Made by a program: the position numbers and the translations under genes
Origin: Tubiluchus corallicola
Taxonomy: Eukaryota > Priapulida > Priapulimorpha > Priapulimorphida > Tubiluchidae
Length of the DNA: 64,000 nt
NCBI GenBank assembly: GCA_030141605.1
Contig: JAQGDQ010000475.1
Location: 10,001-74,000, forward strand
Direction of reading: 5' to 3'
Notes under the pieces: model-generated
The model's database searches: none
What the model was told of the DNA's origin: nothing
The model's input: the letters and a program-made list of their open reading frames with translations, nothing else
Part shown: positions 56,301 to 64,000 of the stretch, piece after piece
Layout: each line of letters begins with the position of its first letter
Numbering within the stretch: the first letter of the stretch is position 1

Positions 56301-58847
56301 TGTAAAAGGCAGCATAATTTACTGACAGCACGTACGTTTTTTGTATGCAAATCGACAATTGATGTAAAAGGCAACATAATTTACTGATAGCACGTACATT
56401 TTTTGTATACAAATCGACAATTGATGTAAAAGGCAGCATAATTTACTGACAGCACGTACGTTTTTTGTATGCAAATCGACAATTGATGTAAAAGGCAACA
56501 TAATTTACTGATAGCACGTACATTTTTTGTATACAAATCGACAATTGATGTAAAAGGCAGCATAATTTACTGACAGCACGTACGTTTTTTGTATACAAAT
56601 CGACAATTGATGTAAAAGGCAACATAATTTACTGATAGCACGTACATTTTTTGTATACAAATCGACAATTGATGTAAAAGGCAGCATAATTTACTGACAG
56701 CACGTACGTTTTTTGTATGCAAATCGACAATTGATGTAAAAGGCAACATAATTTACTGATAGCACGTACATTTTTTGTATACAAATCGACAATTGATGTA
56801 AAAGGCAGCATAATTTACTGACAGCACGTACGTTTTTTGTATACAAATCGACAATTGATGTAAGGCAACATAATTTTGTGACAGCACTTAAACGGCAACA
56901 TAATTTACTGATGACAACACATTTTTTCTAGACAAATCAATAATTAATGTAGAAGGCAGCGTAATTTACTAACAACGCATTTGTTTTTTCCTATACAAAT
57001 TTACGACTGATTTAACAAAGGTGTGCTTTTTTTCTTTTTATACAGGTAACTTTATGGAGATGCAGCAGAGAATGCAAACAGAGGTAAGTGACCTGAGCTT
57101 TTGGGGAGTCTGTATCTCTCAAAGTGCAGCTGATTTTGTCTGATGTTTAGAAAAAATGTCTTTATGTATTTCTCCTAAAGGGCTGCATTTATTATAATCA
57201 ACAAAGAAAAAAATCAATTTTTTCTTGAATGAGACATTTTTTATAACTTTAGCTACATTTTTAACAGGCCTTCCTAAGTGTTTCACAGGCTTTAAAATGA
57301 AATCTGATAAGTCTAATATTGAGTCACAGATTTGAAACGAAGTCTGCTAAGTCTAAGATTAAGTCACAGATTTGAAACGAAGTCTGCTAAGTCTAAGATT
57401 AAGTCACAGATTTGAAACGAAGTCTGCTAAGTCTAAGATTAAGTCACAGATTTAAAACGAAGTCTGTTAAGTCTAATATTAAGTCACAAATTTAAAACGA
57501 AGTCTGTTAAGTCTAATATTAAGTAACAGATTTGAAACGAAGTCTTAAGTCCAATCTTAAGTCACAGATTTGAAACGAAGTCTGTTGAGTCTAGGATTAA
57601 GTCGCAGATATAAAACGAAGTCTGTTAAGTCTAGGATTAAATCGCAGATTTAAAACGAAGTCTGTTAAGTCTAAGATTAAGTCGCAGATTCAAAACGAAG
57701 TCTGTTAAGTCTAGGATTAAGTTGCAGATTTGAAACGAAGTCTGTTGAGTCTAGGATTAAGTTATAGATTTAAAACGAAGTCTGTTGAGTCTAAGATTAA
57801 GTCGTAGATTTAAAACGAAGTCTGTTAAGTCTAGGATTAAGTTGCAGATTTAAAACGAAGTCTCTTGAGTCTAAGATTAAGCCGTAGATTTAAAATGAAG
57901 TCTGTTAAGTCTAAGATTAAGTCCGCTTTTTGAAATTTTCTGTGCAATCTTTGTGCATTTGTTCACCAGTAGATGGTGCACGTGTCGTGTTATCACTACT
58001 GTATGTTTAGATGCTGAATAACCCAGAGATGATGAGGCAGTTGATGGACAATCCATTCGTACAAAATTTGATGTCAAATCCGGAGGTCATGAGACAACTC
58101 ATCACGAGTAATCCGCAGATGCAGCAGCTTATGGAGGTACGTCATCCTTGTTCATTTTTATTGATTTTTCGCTGTGGTGGTTTTGTTTGCACTTTCGATG
58201 GAATGAGCCTTTTAATCACTACTAGCAAAGGCCCCGCAAAAAATTTTGTGTATAAATACACTTATAATCAATAGTACGTGAACATCCTACATAGTCCTCA
58301 TTTATAACGCAAAGCCAGCAGTAGCAGCTTTTACTGAATTAAAGTTATAGGCAGAGTATAATGGATGAAATCAGAACAATGGCTTTGTGTCAGCAGTTTT
58401 CCAAGAGAAAATTGCCAAAAATAGAGCATCTAATTAACTCGTCGCCACTCCTGTTGGTGGATGTGTCCTAAAATATAGCCCACATCGTCGTGTAGCCCTG
58501 TTCTTCCTCTTTCTAAAGAGCTATATATCTCCTTCCGAGAGTCCCACCCGGGCGCCGCTAGAATGCTTTTTCTGCAGGCTGTTTGACCGAAATTTCGAAA
58601 AAAATCGCGAGTTTGGTCCGGAAAAACGCCCGTTACGGGACGCCGCGGCCCTCTCGCAAATTCTAAATATGCCTACTACACCCACTGCTGAACGGGCTAT
58701 CTATCCATCATAGCTAGCACCACCCATGGCCCGTTCCTGTTCTTCAGATTTCAGACGTATAAGTTCTGCAAAAAACTGCCGAAAAATGGCCATTTGTGGA
58801 GTTTTTTCGTCGCCCGTATATATACATATATATATATATACATATTG

Positions 58848-58881
<34 letters not shown>

Positions 58882-61800
58882 AAACATACCAGCGAAATTA
58901 ATATATACAATGATCACACGTAGTTGCTACAGGTTAAAGATTGTCTAAACCCAATGCGTTGTTTCGTTCAGACTAAAGGATGTTAACGGTAACGATACGT
59001 ATCCACCGAAAAGCTTTGATTCGGAACTAGTGTTGTTTCGCTTTTGCAGAGAAATCCGGAGATCACGCACATGTTAAACAACCCGGAGCTGATGCGGCAA
59101 ACCATGGAGCTGGCTCGGAATCCGGCGATGCTCCAGGAGATGATGCGGACACAGGACAGGGCCCTGAGCAACTTAGAGGTGATAAATCGTCAGTAGTGAA
59201 CTTAGCTAAGCTGGCAGACCGTGAGACTTATTATTTCCTGGCTTGCCAAAGTGGTAGTACCGTCAACCTGGGGTGTAAGATACTCGCCTTTAAGAGACAT
59301 TCGCTTATATGGGATCACCAACACCGGTTCCGATTTTTCGCAATGTATTTCCTATGTAAAAAATCTTCGTATATACGGAACTTCTATAGTCTTTCATCAT
59401 TAATAAATAATATTGAAATTAAAAGAAATCGATCTTGCTGAAATAGATGGAAATATGAAAAAGCTTGTTCCTTTACTTGGATTTGAACCAGGGGCTTTGG
59501 ATTACGTCTGTCATTTCATTGTTAATAAATAACATTAAAATTAGGATTATAAACAAGTAAATTCAGTTTTGTTTTTTGTTTCAGCTTCAGAGCATCGAGA
59601 TATACTTTCTTTCATTTTCTTCTCTTTCCAACGTTTTTCGTTCTTGTTTTTTTGCAGAGCATTCCGGGCGGAATGAATGCGCTGCAGAGAATGTACAGAG
59701 ACATTCAAGAGCCGATGTTGAATGCAGCACAGAGTCAGCTCGCTGGAAATCCCTTTCAGCAGCTGGTGAACAACAGTTCCACAACCAGTAAGTTGTCTTA
59801 GTTAGGCACTATTGAAGCTGTTCTCCGAATGGGTGGTGACTGCATATTCCTGTACTCATTCCGGCTGTTTGCTGGAAGTTTCGACTGTGTTATTGTTCGT
59901 GGTTACCTTGACAACGATGGATGTGGTAGAGAAACTTCCGTCATTTCGTGTCTCTTTTTGAAGGATTTTTTTTTATTTTCAAGTAAATGATGTAATAATA
60001 GCAATGGTATAAGAGCAATAAACCTGAAAGTTGAGAAAGGAAAACATAATATGTAATTACGACTTTGAATGAGCCTCAAAGAGTGAAAATTTTTTTTTTA
60101 AATAGTTACGAATATGAATTATGTGATTATCTGTCAATGCACCACTTACTTGTATTACAATGCACCATATTGCTTACTTGTATATACAATGATATACATA
60201 TACACATATATGTACCCAAATTTAAGTGGGGGAGAAGAGATTAAATTATACATTATACTTGTAGTAATAACTATAATTGTATAGAACTTTTAAATATAAT
60301 TGATGGTAGTAATGTAGCCATCATAACCATTAAAGATGGGCTATGGGGAGGGAGGGTGGCAACTTATAAGAATATAAGTGATTCATTAGCAAAATTAATG
60401 CTACAATAATACATTCAAAATGCACAGTAAAATAGAGAATAGCTTTTTCATTTTTATGCTGTAACTCGGACATGTGCGGATTTTCCCACCTGTTGCAGGT
60501 ACAACTTCAAACCAGTCACAGGGCGTAGAAAACCGCGATCCTCTGCCAAATCCGTGGGCACCCGCGTCAACAACGGCTACGTCAACTACTACAGCCAGCA
60601 CCACGCCTGGTACAACGTCTTCGACGACGGCTTCGACTACGGCAGGTATGTAATGATTTTTTATTCTCTGTTTATCTGACATTTAATTTTGTTTATGTAG
60701 TTTGACTGTTTGTGTTAGTGGTAATGCTTACTGTTAGCGGTAATGTCCAGTGTTAGCGGTAATGTCCAGCATTAGTGGTAATATCTAGTGTTAGTGGTAA
60801 TGTCTAATGTTAGTGGTAATGTCTAGTGTTAGTGGTAATGTCGAGTGTTAGTGGTAATGTCCAGTGTTAGTGGTAATGTCCAGCATTAGTGGTAATGTCT
60901 AATATTAATGGTGATTGCCAGTGTTAGTGGTAATGTCCAGTGTTAGTGGTAATGTCGAGTGTTAGTGGTAATGTCTAGTGTTAGTTTTAATGTCTAGTGT
61001 TAGTGGTAATGTCGAGTGTTAGTGGTAATGTCTAGTGTTAGTGGTAATGTCGAGTGTTAGTGGTAATGTCGAGTGTTAGTGGTGATGTCTAATGTTAGTG
61101 GTAATGTCTAGTGTTAGTGGTAATGTCGAGTGTTAGTGGTAATGTTTAGTGTTAGTGGTAATGTCCAGTGTTAGTGGTAATGTCCAGTGTTAGTGGTAAT
61201 GTCCAGTGTTAGTGCGAAAGTCCAGTGTTAGTGGTAATGTTTAATGTTAGCATTAATGTCCAGTGTTAGTTTTAATGTCGGGTGTTAGTGGGAAAGTCCA
61301 GTATTAGTGGTAATGTCTAGTGTTAGTGGTAATGTCTAATGTTAGTGGTAATTTCCAGTGTTAGTGGTAATGTCCAGTGTTAGTGATAATGTCCAGTGTT
61401 AGTGGGAAAGTCCAGTGTTAGTGGTAATGTTTAGTGTTAGCGTTAATGTCCAGTGTTAGTGGTAATGTCTAGTGTTAGTGGTAATGTCTAGTGTCAGTGG
61501 TAATGTCTAGTGTCAGTGGTAATGTCTAGTGTTAGTGGTAATGTCTAGTGTTAGTGGTAATGTCTAGTGTTAGTGGTAATTTCTAGTGTTAGTGGTAATG
61601 TCTAATATTAATGGTAATTGCCAGTGTTAGTGGTGATGTCTAGTGTTAGTGCTGATGTCTAGTGTTAGTGGTAATGTCTAGTGTTAGTGGTAATGTCCAG
61701 TGTTAGTGGTAATGTCCAGTGTCAGTAGTAATTTTCAGAGTTAATGGTAATCAGTGCTATTTTCTCAGTTAGTTTCACCACATGATCTTGTTTTTCCAGG

Positions 61801-63520
61801 CCCAACTACAAGCGGGATGTTCGGCTCTCCGGGGATGCAGAGTCTGATGCAGCAGATGACGGAAAATCCGCAGCTCATGCAGAACATGATGTCGGCTCCG
61901 TACTTTCAATCCATGCTTAACTCCATGTCACAGAATCCCGAGTTAGCATCACAGGTATTACATGACATGTAACGAAATTTCTTGTGAACGGTGGTGCATA
62001 AAATATTTCATTAGGAAGCACTTCAGCTCAAAATGAAGCCTGTTTTTAGTAACTAACTATTTAGTATTAGGGGCCGTCCACATATGCATGCTAGTATTAC
62101 GGGCCGTCCACATATGCATCCTTGCATGTTAAAATCGTTCACAATTAAATTTTCCTAATTATTCACATATCCTGAATCTCCATTTCTTGAGGATCATTTT
62201 GATACCAAGTTCATCACTCTATGTTATTTCTAAGCTGAAATAATCCATGTTGAAATTGAGGTGCAGGCTGCACACTGGAAAACATAATCTTGAGAAGCTT
62301 GACTGAAGTTGGCCATTTTTGTCGCATCTCTACAAAACTTGTACGAAAGTGTGGTTGCTGAGACACCGTGTAGAAGAAACGCTTACTTGTTATTTCTACT
62401 GCGCTGTTTCTTTTGAGACACCCTGTAGAAGAAACGCTTACTTGTTATTTCTACTCCACTATTTCTTTTGAGACACACTGTAGAAGAAACGCTTACTTGT
62501 TATTTCTACTGCACTATTTCTTTTGAGACACACTGTAGAAGAAACGCTTACTTGTTATTTCTACCGCACTATTTCTTTTGAGACACCCTGTAGAAGAAAC
62601 GTTTACTTGTTATTTCTACTGCACTATTTCTTTTGAGACACCCTGTAGAAGAAACGCTTACTTGTTATTTCTACTGCACTATTTCTTTTGAGACACCCTG
62701 TAGAAGAAACGTTTACTTGTTATTTCTACTGCACTATTTCTTTTGAGACACCCTGTAGAAGAAACGTTTACTTGTTATTTCTACTGCACTATTTCTTTTG
62801 AGACACCCTGTAGAAGAAACGTTTACTTGTTATTTCTACTCCACTATTTCTTTTGAGACACACTGTAGAAGAAACGTTTACTTGTTATTTCTACTGCACT
62901 ATTTCTTTTGAGACACCCTGTAGAAGAAACGCTTACTTGTTATTTCTACTCCACTATTTCTTTTGAGACACACTGTAGAAGAAACGCTTACTTGTTATTT
63001 CTACTGCACTATTTCTTTTGAGACACCCTGTAGAAGAAACGCTTACTTGTTATTTCTACCGCACTATTTCTTTTGAGACACCCTGTAGAAGAAACGCTTA
63101 CTTGTTATTTCTACTGCACTATTTCTTTTGAGACACACTGTAGAAGAAACGCTTACTTGTTATTTCTACTCCACTATTTCTTTTGAGACACCCTGTAGAA
63201 GAAACGCTTACTTGTTATTTCTACTCCACTATTTCTTTTGAGACACACTGTAGAAGAAACGCTTACTTGTTATTTCTACCACACTATTTCTTTCGAGACA
63301 CCCTGTAGAAAAAACGCTTACTTGTTATTTCTACCACGCTATTTCTTTTGAGACACCCTGTAGAAGAAACGCTTACTTTTTATTTCTACCCACTATTTCT
63401 TTTGAGGCATCCTGTATTTATGGTTTTTATTTTTAGATAGTTACAAACAATCCGCTGTTTGCTGGAAATTCGCAGCTGCAAGAGAACTTACGATTACAGC
63501 TGCCAGTCTTTTTGCAACAG
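50274..63520 (+). CDS. UBQLN: Ubiquilin, 11 exons, 3' end beyond the window
   Basis: Exons 50274-50378, 50842-50944, 51977-52026, 53954-54089, 57046-57083, 58011-58136, 59050-59178, 59658-59787, 60499-60645, 61800-61954 and 63437-63520 join in phase with GT/AG borders to give 401 residues, still open at GTGAGA. Order: N-terminal ubiquitin-like domain (about 11-83), linker, STI1-like methionine-rich repeats ([37 protein letters not shown]), [10 protein letters not shown] motif (about 285), T/S-rich linker, second STI1 pair ([33 protein letters not shown]). The UBA domain that binds polyubiquitin must lie downstream. The family shuttles ubiquitinated clients to the proteasome and chaperones membrane proteins. 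One gene here represents the family that vertebrates have multiplied. Confidence 0.97.
50842..50944 (+). CDS. UBQLN: Ubiquilin exon 2
   Basis: [34 protein letters not shown]; phase 1 donor A|GTAAGT. Core of the UBL fold, with the typical IFAGKIL.D.DTL sequence. Confidence 0.97.
50945..51976. other. Ubiquilin intron 2
   Basis: AT-rich, with an (AAAT)n run at 51800 and a CT-rich patch near 51580. No recognised element ends. Confidence 0.45.
51977..52026 (+). CDS. UBQLN: Ubiquilin exon 3
   Basis: (N)[16 protein letters not shown] closes the UBL domain; 50 bp, phase 0 donor AAG|GTATGG. Confidence 0.95.
52108..52155. repeat. (CT)n microsatellite (ubiquilin intron 3)
   Basis: About 20 CT units with CG, TT and CC interruptions. 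Confidence 0.9.
52200..52400 (+). repeat. Dispersed repeat family A, 3' part only
   Basis: AAATAAGAGGTATAAGTTTT, CTAGATCGAGACCTTTCGTT and GATCGCCGCAAATGGTGC match the distal part of the family, ending in a TA run. Confidence 0.8.
52604..53103. mobile_element. 500-bp hAT-like element, copy 2 (ubiquilin intron 3)
   Basis: Starts CAGGGATGAGAATTTTC and ends ATTCTCATCCCTG; reverse complement of the CTDNEP1 intron copy at 44984. It is bracketed by a direct repeat of about 25 bp (GTCTCGCTTGTGCAAACCA at 52558 and 53114), longer than a hAT target duplication. Confidence 0.8.
53370..53763. mobile_element. Non-autonomous hAT element with perfect 8-bp target duplication
   Basis: Termini CAGTGGTTCTTAACGTTG and AACCCAGGTTAAGAACCACTG are inverted repeats (16-18 bp). 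CACTAGCT is duplicated exactly at 53362-53369 and 53764-53771. The interior has GAACCCC and ACCGAACC motifs in both halves and no transposase frame. The exact duplication implies a fairly recent insertion into ubiquilin intron 3. Confidence 0.95.
53954..54089 (+). CDS. UBQLN: Ubiquilin exon 4
   Basis: Low-complexity linker [20 protein letters not shown] then a G/M-rich [17 protein letters not shown]; phase 1 donor. Confidence 0.9.
54400..56900 (+). repeat. 62-bp minisatellite, about 40 copies (ubiquilin intron 4)
   Basis: Unit: ACATAATTTACTGACAGCAC, GTACGTTTTTTGTATACAAA, TCGACAATTGATGTAAAAGG, C. From 56009 to 56870 two variants alternate (GACAGCACGTACG/GTATGC/GGCAAC and GATAGCACGTACA/GTATAC/GGCAGC), making a 124-bp dimer. 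Confidence 0.98.
57046..57083 (+). CDS. UBQLN: Ubiquilin exon 5 (38 bp)
   Basis: (G)[12 protein letters not shown]; a short exon immediately before the first STI1 unit, matching the 'elq.qmqr' segment of the family. Confidence 0.92.
57290..57925 (+). repeat. 40-bp minisatellite, about 16 copies (ubiquilin intron 5)
   Basis: Unit AAGATTAAGTCACAGATTTG plus AAACGAAGTCTGTTAAGTCT, ending about 85 bp before exon 6. Confidence 0.97.
58011..58136 (+). CDS. UBQLN: Ubiquilin exon 6 (STI1)
   Basis: [42 protein letters not shown]; 42 codons in phase 0. Confidence 0.97.
58225..58810 (+). repeat. Dispersed repeat family A, copy in ubiquilin intron 6
   Basis: ACTAGCAAAGGCCCCGCAAA through CTACACCCACTGCTGAACGG; same orientation as 17285 and closely similar to it. 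Followed by TA repeats at 58818-58880. Confidence 0.85.
58815..58882. repeat. (TA/TACA)n microsatellite with dyad symmetry
   Basis: TATATACATATATATATA runs on both sides of CATATTGTATACATA. Confidence 0.9.
59050..59178 (+). CDS. UBQLN: Ubiquilin exon 7 (STI1)
   Basis: [43 protein letters not shown]; phase 0, donor GAG|GTGATA. Confidence 0.97.
59255..59375 (-). mobile_element. Truncated copy of the 24158-24658 MITE (ubiquilin intron 7)
   Basis: CCAACACCGGTTCCGATTTTTCG and the following TATGTAAAAAATCTTCGTAT correspond to the reverse complement of 24555-24605; GTCAACCTGGGG at 59261 resembles the element end. Confidence 0.6.
59450..59525 (-). mobile_element. tRNA-like SINE fragment (ubiquilin intron 7)
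   Basis: On the minus strand CCCTGGTTCAAATCCAAGTA contains an intact B box GGTTCAAATCC. No A box or clover-leaf is evident, so a truncated SINE head. Confidence 0.45.
59658..59787 (+). CDS. UBQLN: Ubiquilin exon 8
   Basis: [43 protein letters not shown]; donor A|GTAAGT, phase 1. Confidence 0.97.
59984..60205 (+). repeat. Interspersed repeat, second copy of 9320-9545 (ubiquilin intron 8)
   Basis: Near-identical to 9320-9545 in the same orientation, ending in the same TATATACAATGATATA phrase. Confidence 0.85.
60499..60645 (+). CDS. UBQLN: Ubiquilin exon 9
   Basis: [16 protein letters not shown] carries the family's diagnostic NPWAP motif; the rest is a T/S-rich disordered linker ([18 protein letters not shown]). 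Confidence 0.95.
60715..61740 (+). repeat. 19-bp minisatellite, about 53 copies (ubiquilin intron 9)
   Basis: Unit AGTGTTAGTGGTAATGTC(T/C), with variants GAG, AAT and CAG at the junction. It fills nearly the whole intron between exons 9 and 10. Confidence 0.98.
61800..61954 (+). CDS. UBQLN: Ubiquilin exon 10 (second STI1 region)
   Basis: [47 protein letters not shown]; phase 0 donor CAG|GTATTA. Confidence 0.97.
62360..63415 (+). repeat. 55-bp minisatellite, about 19 copies (ubiquilin intron 10)
   Basis: Unit GAGACACCCTGTAGAAGAAA, CGCTTACTTGTTATTTCTAC, TGCACTATTTCTTTT. It ends 20 bp before exon 11, so each unit brings a pyrimidine-rich stretch close to the true acceptor. Confidence 0.98.
63437..63520 (+). 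CDS. UBQLN: Ubiquilin exon 11
   Basis: [28 protein letters not shown]; donor CAG|GTGAGA, phase 0. Last exon visible; the gene continues beyond 64000. Confidence 0.96.
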
Positions 63521-64000
63521 GTGAGAAACTCAACAATGTTCATGTCATGTTCATGTTCATGCTCACGTTCACCATTTAGACTTTCTAAGCACAAGAAAAC
63601 ACTCTTCGTTAATAAAGCTTAAAAAATCACTGACTTGCTGCCTTATTGCATACAGAGCTTGCCTTGGCAGCAATCATCATCATCAATTGTTACCCATTTG
63701 GCTTCTGTTAACACTTAATTAGTTGGATCATGTTCTATAGCCCCTGCCTATGTGAACTGGTTGTATGTTTGTTAAATTTACAATTGATGATGACTGCAGT
63801 AATCTGTAGTAATGTTTGATATGATTTTTTACTGTGTGAATTGGAAGTTTTAGTAAGGTTGTTTTGCTGGGGACAATACAGTGTTCCCTCACAAGTGAAT
63901 TTCCGTGAAGTAGGGACGCTGTACTTTTTTAGTAGTTATAAATCTTTATAAACCCTCCCCCCACTCTTATACGTAACCCTTTCCCATTTTAGTAGTTATA
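63521..64000. other. Ubiquilin intron 11, partial
   Basis: Contains a short TTCATG repeat at 63540 and (CAT)n at 63675. No exon is visible before the window ends. Confidence 0.5.

Noticed and set aside
54386-56811. Many 60-100 codon minus-strand ORFs as a gene family
   Set aside because: They repeat every 62 bp and are translations of one minisatellite in a ubiquilin intron.
54400-56900. Tandem array as a CRISPR
   Set aside because: Units are contiguous and near-identical, without unique spacers, and the host is an animal.
61754-61972. 72-codon ORF as a separate small gene
   Set aside because: It is ubiquilin exon 10 with intron sequence at both ends.

Overview
This is an animal (metazoan) genomic window, AT-rich and dominated by introns and repeats. 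The eukaryotic call rests on GT/AG-spliced genes, C2H2 zinc fingers, two genes whose reconstructed proteins match known animal families (ubiquilin and the nuclear-envelope phosphatase CTDNEP1/Dullard), and remnants of LINEs, tRNA-like SINEs, hAT and TA-target DNA transposons. The species cannot be named from the sequence; a repeat-rich invertebrate or basal chordate fits best, without proof.

Layout. 1-3.4 kb: interspersed repeats and LINE 3' ends. 3.46-5.36 kb (-): a single long exon for a highly charged, disordered RS/KE-rich protein. 5.7-12.4 kb: microsatellites, MITEs, LINE scraps and a large pyrimidine array. 12.5-25.8 kb (+): a probable zinc-finger gene (exons 12500-12745, 20792-22952, 25467-25822) whose first intron would contain two tandem LRR genes (14.6 and 18.1 kb). 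25.8-37.0 kb: no convincing gene, mostly MITEs and minisatellites. 37.1-47.8 kb (-): a complete seven-exon CTDNEP1 gene encoding 243 aa. 50.3 kb to the window end (+): ubiquilin, eleven exons and 401 residues, with its C-terminal UBA domain outside the window. CTDNEP1 and ubiquilin are divergent, with start codons about 2.5 kb apart.

How the parts relate. Ubiquilin (proteasome shuttle and chaperone) and CTDNEP1 (lipin phosphatase of the nuclear envelope/ER) act in unrelated pathways. What they share is intron content: nearly every longer intron holds its own minisatellite (units of 19, 21, 40, 41, 55, 56, 59 and 62 bp) plus insertions of the same transposon families.

Most notable observations. 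(1) CTDNEP1 intron 6 contains seven tandem copies of the final exon's 3' splice site plus about 30 bp of its coding sequence, directly upstream of the real acceptor. (2) The two LRR paralogs have nearly identical 3' UTRs but differ at alternating positions along the predicted LRR beta-strands, as expected for a diversifying recognition surface. (3) The second LRR paralog carries a C-terminal extension that is translated former 3' UTR. All coordinates and splice joins were read by eye; no alignment or search was run.
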